From contig JANXNO010000540.1 of the NCBI GenBank assembly GCA_025354075.1, forward strand, positions 1 through 11,266: DNA of 11,266 nt, written 5' to 3'. The DNA comes from Burkholderiales bacterium (lineage in GTDB: Bacteria; Pseudomonadota; Gammaproteobacteria; Burkholderiales; Casimicrobiaceae). Position numbers and translations under genes: made by a program. Positions 1-7,190 of this stretch are shown here, one piece after another. The first letter of the stretch is position 1; the number at the start of each line of letters is the position of its first letter. The notes below the pieces were generated by a model. That model worked only from the letters and a program-made list of their open reading frames with translations. It searched no databases and had not been told where the DNA came from.

Positions 1-97
1 CAAATCTGTAACGAGAACAACTTTCCCAGCAGAACATTTATTGCTCAGATTTTATTTTTATCGCATTTTTTCATCTGCACAGTCAGTTAAATTCATC

Positions 98-128
98 TTA
101 AACGCAATTTCCTTGCTTCGCGTAAAAT
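98..128 (+). promoter_or_regulatory. Candidate promoter of the DAHP synthase gene (weak)
   Basis: The first 162 bases are clearly richer in A+T than the coding sequence that follows and contain no ATG, so an ATG-initiated leader peptide is excluded. The best -10 match is TAAAAT at 123-128. The only nearby -35-like hexamer is TTAAAC at 98-103, with a long 19-base spacer. This would give a short leader of about 28 bases before the ATG at 163. No TyrR box of the TGTAAA-N6-TTTACA type is recognisable. The call rests on hexamer matching alone and is weak. Confidence 0.22.
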
Positions 129-162
129 CATTGCGTTGCAACATATAAACGCGAATCCCGCC

Positions 163-1239
163 ATGACCGCTACGCTCAACCGCCAAGTCGACGATGTCCG
201 AATCAAGGACATTTTCGAACTCGCCCCACCCTCACATTTGCTGCGCGAATTTCAGCCGTCCGAGGCCGTGGAGCAACTGGTGTTTGACACGCGGCGCGAG
301 ATTCACGGCGTGTTGCATGGCGCGGATGACCGGCTGGTCGTCATCGTTGGGCCTTGCTCCATTCACGACAAGAAAGCCGCGCTCGAATACACGCACAAAC
401 TCAAAGTGCTGCGCGACGAGCTGAAGCACGACCTGATCGTCGTCATGCGCGTCTACTTCGAAAAACCACGCACCACCGTCGGCTGGAAAGGCCTGATCAA
501 CGACCCGCTGCTCGACGGCAGCTTCAAGATCAATGAGGGCCTGCGTCTCGCTCGCGAACTGCTGCTTGAAATCAACGCGCTGGGCGTGCCCGCTGCAACC
601 GAATTCCTCGACACGCTGACGCCGCAGTATTACGCTGACCTCATCTCGTGGGGCGCGATTGGTGCGCGCACCACCGAGAGCCAGGTGCATCGTCAGTTAG
701 CCAGTGGAATGAGTTGCCCGATGGGCTTCAAAAACGGCACCGATGGCAACATAAAAATCGCCGTAGACGCCATAAAAGCGGCCGCCGCGCCACACTTCTT
801 TTTGTCGGTCACCAAAGGCGGCCACAGCGCGATCATCTCCACCAACGGCAATGAAGATTGCCACGTGATTTTGCGTGGCGGCAAAGGCCCGAATTACGAC
901 GCAGCGAGTGTTGAGGCCTCAGGCCTGGAGCTGGCCAAAGCGGGCTTGCCGCAGCACATCATGATTGATTTTTCGCACGCCAATTCGAGCAAACAGCACG
1001 AGAAGCAGATCGAAGTATCAGCCGACGTTGGCCGCCAGATGGCTGCGGGCGATGAGCGCATTTTTGGCGTCATGATCGAGTCACACCTGAACGGCGGACG
1101 CCAGGATTTGGCCCCCGGCAAAGAGCTCGCTTACGGCGTGTCAATCACCGACGCGTGCATTGACTGGACAGCCACCGAAGGCGTGCTGCGGCAGCTGGCA
1201 GCGGACGTGCAAAAGCGGCGCTTGGTACAGCCGGAGTAG
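163..1239 (+). CDS. aroG: 3-deoxy-7-phosphoheptulonate (DAHP) synthase, class I, AroG type
   Basis: Cytoplasmic enzyme that condenses phosphoenolpyruvate with erythrose 4-phosphate to DAHP, the committed step of the shikimate pathway. The 358-residue product aligns almost without gaps to E. coli AroG as I remember it, with a constant offset of +4. The metal ligands are present at Cys65 (GPCSIHD), His272 (DFSHANSS), Glu306 (MIESHL) and Asp330 (TDACI). The substrate-binding stretches EKPRTTVGWKG (100-110), GARTTESQVHR (167-177) and GFKNGTDG (188-195) are intact. Positions that form the AroG phenylalanine pocket (Pro154, Leu179, Ser184, Phe213) are also conserved, so feedback inhibition by an aromatic amino acid is likely; which one cannot be decided here. 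The frame is open back to a TTG at 136. I prefer ATG 163 because it places the VRIKDI segment where AroG has its own N-terminal LRIKEI, although no good Shine-Dalgarno sequence precedes either start. The gene is monocistronic by layout and converges on the next gene. Confidence 0.96.
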   Translation: MTATLNRQVDDVRIKDIFELAPPSHLLREFQPSEAVEQLVFDTRREIHGVLHGADDRLVVIVGPCSIHDKKAALEYTHKLKVLRDELKHDLIVVMRVYFEKPRTTVGWKGLINDPLLDGSFKINEGLRLARELLLEINALGVPAATEFLDTLTPQYYADLISWGAIGARTTESQVHRQLASGMSCPMGFKNGTDGNIKIAVDAIKAAAAPHFFLSVTKGGHSAIISTNGNEDCHVILRGGKGPNYDAASVEASGLELAKAGLPQHIMIDFSHANSSKQHEKQIEVSADVGRQMAAGDERIFGVMIESHLNGGRQDLAPGKELAYGVSITDACIDWTATEGVLRQLAADVQKRRLVQPE

Positions 1240-1278
1240 CGGCAACAATTGCCTCGATTCCACTGCGTTGCATCGCGG

Positions 1279-1932
1279 CTACGCTTTACGACCTGACAAG
1301 GCAGCAAACACGCCGAGCGCGATAAACGACACCCCCGCCGTTACTCGTGCAATGCTGCCCGCCGATTTACTCGTCGCTAGTCGCGGCGCGATGACACCGG
1401 CCAAAAACGCATACGTCGCGTCGGTCACCGCCGCCATCAACACAAACAGCACGCTCAAGGCGAGCGCCTGGGCCAGCGCCGCATCGTTGTTGGCGTGCGG
1501 CGTCATGAATTGCGGCAAAAACGCGGTGAAAAATATTGCCGTCTTCGGGTTCAACAGCGCCACCACCATGCCATCGCGAAAAATCGGCCACAGCGGAGCC
1601 GCGTCAACTTCGGGAGCAGCGGCAGCCAGGGTCTTTGCGCGTAATGCTTTGATGCCCAGATAAATGAGATACGCCGCCCCAGCGTATTTCACAATCGAAA
1701 ACGCCAGCGCCGACGCAGCAAATAGCGCTGCCAACCCGAGCGAGGCCGCTATCGCATTCCCCAGGTTACCCAGCGCCACACCAGCGACCGATGCCAGCCC
1801 GGAGCGCCGCCCCTGCGCCACGCTGCGGGCCACGATGTAGAACACGCCAGGACCGGGCGTTACCGCCAAAACAAAGCTCGCCAGCAGAAAAACGCTGAGC
1901 AGCGACCAGGGGGGAAGGAGATCAGTCGGCAT
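1279..1932 (-). CDS. LysE/RhtB-family amino acid exporter
   Basis: Inner-membrane exporter of the LysE superfamily, whose members export amino acids such as lysine, threonine or homoserine lactone derivatives; the substrate here is unknown. The 217-residue product has the usual family length. It shows the N-terminal TPGPGV motif (25-30) after the first hydrophobic helix, a small-residue-rich helix 2 (about 48-73), helix 3 (about 76-96), a basic cytoplasmic loop, and the conserved NPKTAIFF segment (128-135) followed by FLPQF (138-142). Further hydrophobic helices lie near 155-183 and 194-213. I chose the ATG at 1932; a TTG two codons upstream (1938) is in frame and cannot be excluded. No clear ribosome binding site is seen. 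The gene is transcribed towards the DAHP synthase, and the two stop codons are 39 bases apart with no strong terminator between them. A link to aromatic amino acid export is possible but unsupported. Confidence 0.9.
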   Translation of the reverse strand: MPTDLLPPWSLLSVFLLASFVLAVTPGPGVFYIVARSVAQGRRSGLASVAGVALGNLGNAIAASLGLAALFAASALAFSIVKYAGAAYLIYLGIKALRAKTLAAAAPEVDAAPLWPIFRDGMVVALLNPKTAIFFTAFLPQFMTPHANNDAALAQALALSVLFVLMAAVTDATYAFLAGVIAPRLATSKSAGSIARVTAGVSFIALGVFAALSGRKA

Positions 1933-2110
1933 AAACAAAGCATACAGGGCGCATCTATAAATTCGGATTTTCGGGATGAAGTGCTAGGCGTGCGGCGCGG
2001 AGCAACCGGAATGTACGCCCCGGGACATGAGGATTGCGAGCACCGCGCAACGACGCAATTCGCCCGAAAAACGGAGTTATAGAAGCGCCCTACACCGCTA
2101 CACTCCTTTT

Positions 2111-3097
2111 ATGCCACGTATCGAATCCACGTATCACCGCCCCTGGTGGCTGCCAACCGGGCACTTGCAAAGCATCTATTCGCAGTGGCTTCCCCGTCCG
2201 AAAATCGCCTATCGACGCGAACGGCTCGAACTTGATGATGGTGACTTTATCGACCTCGATTGGGCAGATTGCGCGGGCGAAAACACAACCGCCGCGCCGC
2301 TCCTGGTCTTCTTCCACGGCCTCGAAGGCTCCAGCAATTCGCAATACTGCCGAACCACCATGGCTAGCGCCAACGCCCGCGGCTGGACCGGCATGGTGGC
2401 ACACTTTCGCGGCTGCTCCGGCGAGCCCAATCGCCTGCCGCGCTCCTACCATTCCGGCGACAGCGAACACTGCCAGATCGTGCTCGCTGAGGTGCGCAAA
2501 CGGTTCCCCGGTCGCACCCTTTTCGCGGCGGGCGTCTCGCTGGGCGGCAACGCCTTGACGAAATGGTGTGGCGAGCAAGGCGACGCAGCGACATCAATCA
2601 TCAGTGCGGCAGCCTCCGTGTCGAACCCGCTTGATTTGGGTATCTCGGCGGAGGCCATCCTGCATGGCAAGAACTGGATATTCAACCGCTACTTCATGCG
2701 CGCTATGGGCGCGAGCTATGAAGCGCGCATGGAACTGCATCCCGAACTACGCGAGAAGGCGTTTCTGACCAGCCCGAAGAGCTTCCCGCAATTCGACGAA
2801 CACTACACGGCACCGACGCACGGGTACTCCAGCGCATGGGACTACTACCACCGCGCCTCTTCACGAGGTGATGTGCCGCTGATCAGAGTGCCGTTTTTGC
2901 TGCTCAACGCGATGAACGACCCATTCGTCCCACCGTCGCTATTTCCAAACGGCAGCGAAGTGCCGGATAACGTATCGCTTGAACAGCCCACCGACGGCGG
3001 TCATGTCGGATTCGTCACCGGTCCGTTTCCAGGACGGCTTCAGTGGTTGCCTGAGCGGTTGTGCGAATTTTTCGCTGCTGCGATCAAGGCAAAATAG
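2111..3097 (+). CDS. YheT-family alpha/beta hydrolase
   Basis: Alpha/beta-hydrolase of the YheT (AB_hydrolase_4, formerly UPF0017) family, a group of probable cytoplasmic esterases whose physiological substrate is not settled. The 328-residue product matches E. coli YheT along its whole length. Shared features are an N-terminal HLQSIY segment (18-23), the oxyanion-side FFHGLEG (67-73), HFRGCSGEPNR (98-108), and YHSGDSE (113-119). The putative catalytic triad is Ser143 in the elbow GVSLGG, Asp270 in NDPF, and His298 in GGHVGF. No signal peptide is visible. The frame is open to an ATG at 2027, but the extra 28 residues are low-complexity and Arg-rich and are not part of the family, so I start at ATG 2111. 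No Shine-Dalgarno lies upstream; a TACACT hexamer (2099-2104) sits just before the start, so translation may be nearly leaderless. The gene diverges from the LysE-type exporter. Confidence 0.92.
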   Translation: MPRIESTYHRPWWLPTGHLQSIYSQWLPRPKIAYRRERLELDDGDFIDLDWADCAGENTTAAPLLVFFHGLEGSSNSQYCRTTMASANARGWTGMVAHFRGCSGEPNRLPRSYHSGDSEHCQIVLAEVRKRFPGRTLFAAGVSLGGNALTKWCGEQGDAATSIISAAASVSNPLDLGISAEAILHGKNWIFNRYFMRAMGASYEARMELHPELREKAFLTSPKSFPQFDEHYTAPTHGYSSAWDYYHRASSRGDVPLIRVPFLLLNAMNDPFVPPSLFPNGSEVPDNVSLEQPTDGGHVGFVTGPFPGRLQWLPERLCEFFAAAIKAK

Positions 3098-3110
3098 CTA
3101 ATCTTCCTCA

Positions 3111-3179
3111 TGTAGGGGCGGCTCTGCCACGACCCAAGGCTGCGAGCGCAATCAGGGTCGCAGCAGTGCCGCTCCTATA
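3111..3179. repeat. REP-like inverted pair (REPIN-like element)
   Basis: Two 25-base arms in inverted orientation, at 3111-3135 and 3155-3179, match at 20 of 25 positions when one is reverse complemented. They are separated by 19 bases. Each arm, read outward-in, begins with a TGTAGGGGCGGC-like or TATAGGAGCGGC-like head and ends in CGACCC. This resembles the head of REP elements in Pseudomonas and Xanthomonas relatives (GTAGGAGCGGC). The right arm can also form its own small hairpin (GCGGC-ACT-GCTGC). The element fills most of the 101-base gap between the hydrolase and the mutase genes. It could act as a transcript-stabilising or attenuating structure. No RAYT transposase is in the window. 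Family membership is inferred from resemblance only. Confidence 0.7.
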
Positions 3180-3198
3180 AATCACATACAAAATCTCG

Positions 3199-4572
3199 AT
3201 GCAACTTCCCTCAGAAATCTTCAAGGCCTATGACATTCGCGGCATCGTTGGAAAGACGCTGACGCCCGATATCTGCTTTGCCATCGGCCAGGCGCTGGGC
3301 TCGCTTTCAATCGAACGCGGCGCGCCGAGCATCGCCGTAGGTCGCGACGGTCGGCTGTCAGGCCCAGAACTTTCCCAGGCACTGCGCAACGGCATCGTGT
3401 CGACCGGCTGCAACGCTATCGATCTGGGTCTGGTGCCGTCGCCCGTCTCATACTTTGCCGGGCACGCGTTGGGCACGGGCTCGTGCATCAGCGTGACTGG
3501 CAGCCACAATCCACCCGACTACAACGGCATCAAAATGGTTATTGCTGGTGAGGCAATCTGGGGTGAGACGATCCTGTCGCTCAAGACTCGAGCCGAATCG
3601 GGCGACGTACTCAAAGGCACCGGCACACACAGCGCGGTGGACGTAAAGGATGCCTACTATCACCGTGTCGTGGGCGACGCCAGATTGGCGCGTCCGATGA
3701 AGATTGCGATTGATTGCGGCAACGGCGCTGCGGGCGAACTCGCACCGAAAATATTTCGCGCCATGGGCTGCGAAGTAACCGAGCTGTTCTGCGAAATTGA
3801 TGGCACCTTCCCCAACCATCACCCCGATCCGTCGAAGCTTGAAAACCTCGAAGACCTGATCAAAGTCGTCAAAGAAACCGACGTCGAATTGGGTCTCGCA
3901 TTTGACGGCGACGGGGATCGTCTGGGTGTGGTCACCAAATCCGGCGAAGTGATTTTTCCGGATCGACAGATGATGCTGTTTGCGGGCGATGTGCTGTCGC
4001 GCAACCCCGGTGCGACCATCATTTACGACGTGAAGTCCTCTCGTCTTCTGGACAAATACATCGTCGATCACGGCGGCGTCCCGTTGATGTGGAAGACGGG
4101 GCATTCTTTGATCAAAGCCAAACTGAAGGAAACCGGTTCGCCACTGGCCGGTGAGATGAGCGGCCACATCTTTTTCAAAGAACGCTGGTTCGGTTTTGAT
4201 GATGCGATTTATTGCGGCGCGCGCTTGCTGGAAATTGTTTCAAAGTCAACAGACTCCAGCAAAGTTCTCGAAGATTTGCCCAATGCGCCGTCCACGCCGG
4301 AGCTCAATTTGAAATGCGCCGAGGGCGAACATTTCAGCTTGATGGATCAACTAAAAGCAACCGCACAGTTCCCGGTGGGCACGCGCGTAAACATGATCGA
4401 CGGCTTGCGCGTCGACTACGCCGATGGCTTTGGCCTTGCACGTCCGTCTAACACAACCCCTGTGATCGTTCTGCGTTTCGAGGCTGACACGCCCGATGCG
4501 CTGATGCGAATCCAGAGCGACTTTCGCGCCCAGTTCGCGCGGGTCAACCCCGATCTGACTTTGCCGTTCTGA
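3199..4572 (+). CDS. algC: Phosphomannomutase/phosphoglucomutase (AlgC/ManB type)
   Basis: Cytoplasmic alpha-D-phosphohexomutase that interconverts hexose 6-phosphates and 1-phosphates, feeding GDP-mannose and UDP-glucose synthesis for lipopolysaccharide and exopolysaccharide. The 457 residues match the usual AlgC length. The four family landmarks are present in order: active-site phosphoserine loop TGSHNPP (100-106, Ser102), Mg-binding DGDGDR (236-241), sugar-recognition loop GEMSGH (318-323) and phosphate-binding RPSNTTP (415-421). FKAYDIRG (8-15) at the N-terminus is also typical. The start at ATG 3199 agrees with the family N-terminus, though no Shine-Dalgarno precedes it. It lies downstream of the hydrolase in the same direction, separated by the REP-like pair. 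Whether the two are cotranscribed is unclear. Dual use of mannose and glucose phosphates is expected for the family but not proven by sequence. Confidence 0.95.
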   Translation: MQLPSEIFKAYDIRGIVGKTLTPDICFAIGQALGSLSIERGAPSIAVGRDGRLSGPELSQALRNGIVSTGCNAIDLGLVPSPVSYFAGHALGTGSCISVTGSHNPPDYNGIKMVIAGEAIWGETILSLKTRAESGDVLKGTGTHSAVDVKDAYYHRVVGDARLARPMKIAIDCGNGAAGELAPKIFRAMGCEVTELFCEIDGTFPNHHPDPSKLENLEDLIKVVKETDVELGLAFDGDGDRLGVVTKSGEVIFPDRQMMLFAGDVLSRNPGATIIYDVKSSRLLDKYIVDHGGVPLMWKTGHSLIKAKLKETGSPLAGEMSGHIFFKERWFGFDDAIYCGARLLEIVSKSTDSSKVLEDLPNAPSTPELNLKCAEGEHFSLMDQLKATAQFPVGTRVNMIDGLRVDYADGFGLARPSNTTPVIVLRFEADTPDALMRIQSDFRAQFARVNPDLTLPF

Positions 4573-4597
4573 CTCTACACTTCGCGCTAACTTTTAC

Positions 4598-4603
4598 GGA
4601 GGA
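4598..4603 (+). promoter_or_regulatory. Ribosome binding site of the Bug receptor gene
   Basis: GGAGGA, nearly perfect anti-Shine-Dalgarno complementarity, ends 9 bases before the ATG at 4613 and fixes that start. The contrast with the neighbouring enzyme genes, which lack recognisable sites, suggests high-level translation of this periplasmic protein. Confidence 0.85.
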
Positions 4604-4612
4604 CACAGTCCC

Positions 4613-5581
4613 ATGCGTCTCATTAAATCTGCTGTCGCTATCGCTGCCGCACTCGCCGCAAGCGTCACGTTCGCACAAGCCTTTCCGAACAAACCCATCA
4701 AGCTGATCATCCCGTTCGCACCGGGCGGCACCACCGATATCGTCGCCCGCATCATGGCGGCCAAAATGTCGCCTTTGATGGGACAGCCGGTCATCGTTGA
4801 AAACCGTGGCGGCGCAGGCGGCTCTATTGGCGCTGCCGAGATCGCCAAAGCGGCACCGGATGGCTACACCATTGGCATGGGTTCGGTGTCCACGATGGGC
4901 ACCAACATCGTCGCCTACAAAAATAACAAGCTTGATCCACTGACTCAGTTTACGCACATCACGAACCTCGCGTCGGTGCCTGGCATCATCATTGTCAACA
5001 AAAACTTTCCGCAGAAGGACTACAAGTCACTGGTTGCCGAGCTCAAGGCCAATCCGGGCAAGTACAGCTACGCGAGCTCGGGTGCCGGCGGTGTCGGCCA
5101 TCTGGCAATGGAGCTGTTTCTGGTCGAAACCGGTACCGAGGCGCAGCACATTGCTTACAAAGGTGCCGGCCCGGCGGTGACCGACGTGCTGGCCGGCAAT
5201 GTGCCGATCATGTGGGACAACCTGACGTCCTCGCTGGCGCAGATCAAAGCGGGCAACTTCGTGCCCATTGGGCTGGCCTTCCCCAAGCGCATTCCGCAAC
5301 TGCCGAACGTGCCAACCTTTGCCGAGCTGGGATTGAAGAACTACGAAGCAGACACCTGGTTCGGCCTCGTTGCCCCGGCCAACCTGCCGAAAGACATCAT
5401 CAAGAAGTTCTACGATGTATCCATGATTGTCTTGAAAGATCCTGACACCATCAAGAAATTCGAAGACAACGGCGCGTTTGTGATCGGCAGCACGCCGGAG
5501 CAATTTACGGAGCAAATCAAACGTGAAGTCACCAAGTGGAAACGGGTGGTTGACGCCAAGAAAATCTCGCTGGATTTATAG
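4613..5581 (+). CDS. Bug/TctC-family periplasmic solute-binding protein
   Basis: Periplasmic receptor of the Bug (Bordetella uptake gene) family, related to TctC of tripartite tricarboxylate transporters; known members bind carboxylates, amino acids or related small acids. The 322-residue precursor has a clear Sec signal peptide: basic MRLIK, a hydrophobic Ala-rich core, and an AQA cleavage site giving a mature start near Phe24. The family hallmarks follow: PNKPIKLIIPFAPGGTTD (25-42) and VENRGGAGGS (62-71) with PDGYT (82-86). The former forms part of the ligand carboxylate clamp in solved Bug proteins. No TctA or TctB membrane genes are nearby, so this is an orphan receptor, as most Bug proteins are. 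It begins 40 bases after the mutase stop codon and may be cotranscribed with it, and it ends at a strong terminator. The ligand cannot be predicted. Confidence 0.94.
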   Translation: MRLIKSAVAIAAALAASVTFAQAFPNKPIKLIIPFAPGGTTDIVARIMAAKMSPLMGQPVIVENRGGAGGSIGAAEIAKAAPDGYTIGMGSVSTMGTNIVAYKNNKLDPLTQFTHITNLASVPGIIIVNKNFPQKDYKSLVAELKANPGKYSYASSGAGGVGHLAMELFLVETGTEAQHIAYKGAGPAVTDVLAGNVPIMWDNLTSSLAQIKAGNFVPIGLAFPKRIPQLPNVPTFAELGLKNYEADTWFGLVAPANLPKDIIKKFYDVSMIVLKDPDTIKKFEDNGAFVIGSTPEQFTEQIKREVTKWKRVVDAKKISLDL

Positions 5582-5595
5582 CCTGCTAGCCGATG

Positions 5596-5622
5596 AAAAA
5601 AGCCCGCAGTGCGGGCTTTTTT
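5596..5622 (+). terminator. Strong intrinsic terminator after the Bug receptor gene
   Basis: A perfect GCCCGC/GCGGGC stem (5602-5607 and 5611-5616) with a 3-base AGT loop is preceded by six A and followed by six T, which can extend the stem. It begins 14 bases after the stop codon. The A-tract makes it potentially active on the minus strand too. It insulates the ABC transporter cassette from upstream transcription. Confidence 0.93.
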
Positions 5623-5772
5623 ATTTTCGGCACTGCAGAAATTTCCTTGGGGTTTTCCATGACAACACAACTTGCTACACCGCCTATGCTCGCTGGGCAC
5701 TTTTAGAAGGCGATTGCCTGAGCATTCCGTGTTCCGCCTGCACAGTTGACGGCAGACAAGATAAATACAGTT

Positions 5773-5779
5773 GGAGGAG
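5773..5779 (+). promoter_or_regulatory. Ribosome binding site of the ABC binding protein gene
   Basis: GGAGGAG lies 8 bases before the ATG at 5788. It selects that start over the in-frame upstream ATG at 5746, which would put 14 hydrophilic residues in front of an otherwise canonical signal peptide. Confidence 0.85.
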
Positions 5780-5787
5780 ACACAACA

Positions 5788-7164
5788 ATGAAATTCAAAA
5801 CTATTCTTACGAGCGCCATGATCGCTGCGGGCCTAATTGCTTCTGGGCAAGCCGCAGCTCAGGAGAAGCTCACCGTGTGGTGGGTCAAGGGCTTCTACAA
5901 AGCCGAAGACGACGCGCTGTTTGAGGCGATCAAAAAATATGAGGCCAAGACACCTGGCGTCAAGATTGATCTGTCGCAATATCCTGTGCAGGACATGATC
6001 CCCAAAACGGTTGCAGCACTTGATTCAGGCAGCCCACCGGATGTGGCCTACGCTGACGTTTACGACTTTCAGGTCGCGGGCAAATGGGCCTTTGACGGCA
6101 AACTTGAAGACATCAGCAGCGTGATCACACCCATGCGCGCCCGCTTTGCGCCCAACACCGTTGAGACGACGTATCTGTACAACGATGTGACCAAAAAGCG
6201 CGCTTACTACGCTTTTCCACTTAAACAGCAAACCATGCACATCCAGTATTGGGCCGACATGCTGACTGAAGCGGGCTTCAAGGAGTCCGACATTCCGACC
6301 AACTGGAAGGATTACTGGTCATTCTGGTGCGACAAGGTGCAACCTGCATCGCGCGCAAAATCGGGCAATCGCACATTCGGCATCGGGCAGCCACTGGGCG
6401 TTGATTCGAGTGATTCCTTCTATTCGTTCTTGACCTTCATGGACGCCTACAACGTGAAGCTCGTCGACGACAACGGCAAACTTCTCGTCGACAATCCCGC
6501 CGTTCGCACTGGCCTCATTGGCGCGCTGACCGACTACACACAGCCGTACGCCAAAGGCTGCACACCACCGTCGTCTACCAGCTGGAAGGATCCGGACAAT
6601 AATGTTGCCTTCCACAACAAAACAACGGTGATGACGCATAACGCGACCATCTCAATTGCGGCCAAGTGGCTTGACGATAGCAACAACGCAGCACTGAAGC
6701 CGGAAGAGCGCGAAATCGCGAAAAAGAACTACACGGAACGCATTCGCACCGCTGGATTTCCGAACAAACCCGATGGCAGCAAAATGGTGTATCGCGCCGC
6801 CGTGAAAGTGGGCGTGGTCTTTAATCAGGCCAAAAACAAGTCGCGCGCCAAAGATTTCGTCGCCTTCCTGCTGCAAGACGAGAATCTGACGCCGTACGTG
6901 GAAGGCTCGCTTGGCCGCTGGTTCCCCGTGACCAAAGCTGCACAGCAAAGTGCGTTCTGGAAAGCTGACGTGCATCGCCAGTCGGTGTACAACCAGTTCA
7001 CCGCAGGCACCGTGAATTTTGAGTTCACCAAAAGCTACAAATTCACCATCCTCAACAATGAAAACGTATGGGCCAAAGCGGCCAACCGCGTGATCAACGA
7101 CAAGATGCCTGTCGACAAAGCCGTCGACGAAATGATTGCGCGTATCAAGACGGTCGCGAACTAA
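5788..7164 (+). CDS. Periplasmic sugar-type ABC transporter binding protein (family 1)
   Basis: Extracellular solute-binding protein of family 1, the receptor of a CUT1-type importer for oligosaccharides, polyols or glycerol-phosphate-like compounds. The 458-residue precursor carries a Sec signal peptide (basic MKFK, hydrophobic core 6-19, cleavage after the AAA at 22-24). The mature N-terminus EKLTVWW, and the stretch SGSPPDVAYAD (80-90) that corresponds to the family's GTPPDV motif, are typical. The mature protein has many aromatic residues suited to stacking on sugar rings (for example Trp31, Trp32, Trp155, Trp180, Trp378). It contains exactly two cysteines, Cys181 and Cys258, which could form a disulfide in the periplasm. 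It is the first gene of the four-gene importer and is followed by a hairpin that may favour its expression over the permeases. There is no convincing sigma-70 promoter in the 165 bases between the preceding terminator and the start. The ligand is unknown. Confidence 0.93.
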   Translation: MKFKTILTSAMIAAGLIASGQAAAQEKLTVWWVKGFYKAEDDALFEAIKKYEAKTPGVKIDLSQYPVQDMIPKTVAALDSGSPPDVAYADVYDFQVAGKWAFDGKLEDISSVITPMRARFAPNTVETTYLYNDVTKKRAYYAFPLKQQTMHIQYWADMLTEAGFKESDIPTNWKDYWSFWCDKVQPASRAKSGNRTFGIGQPLGVDSSDSFYSFLTFMDAYNVKLVDDNGKLLVDNPAVRTGLIGALTDYTQPYAKGCTPPSSTSWKDPDNNVAFHNKTTVMTHNATISIAAKWLDDSNNAALKPEEREIAKKNYTERIRTAGFPNKPDGSKMVYRAAVKVGVVFNQAKNKSRAKDFVAFLLQDENLTPYVEGSLGRWFPVTKAAQQSAFWKADVHRQSVYNQFTAGTVNFEFTKSYKFTILNNENVWAKAANRVINDKMPVDKAVDEMIARIKTVAN

Positions 7165-7190
7165 GACGACTCAATCGCTTCAGAGAAAGT

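Noticed and set aside
1241..1253. Inverted repeat GGCAA-CAA-TTGCC between the convergent DAHP synthase and LysE genes
   Set aside because: A five-base stem without a T tract on either strand is too weak to call a terminator.
1954..1980. Possible minus-strand promoter for the LysE-type gene (TTCATC and TATAGA)
   Set aside because: The -35 match is weak and the spacer is only 15 bases.
2027..2110. Upstream in-frame ATG that would lengthen the hydrolase by 28 residues
   Set aside because: The extension is Arg-rich, lacks family similarity and has no ribosome binding site; ATG 2111 matches the family N-terminus.
2436..2452. CGCGCTCCTACC stretch resembling the REP-like head
   Set aside because: It is inside conserved coding sequence of the hydrolase (around the RSYHSG residues) and has no inverted partner.
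3448..4167. 239-codon open frame on the minus strand inside the mutase gene
   Set aside because: It lies wholly antisense to a gene with all four family motifs, and its translation resembles no protein I know. Long antisense frames are expected in G+C-rich DNA.
5659..5706. Small 15-codon frame (MTTQLATPPMLAGHF) upstream of the ABC cassette
   Set aside because: Only a weak GGGG precedes it, and a frame of this size is expected by chance. It has no repeated codons suggesting attenuation and no overlap with the next start.
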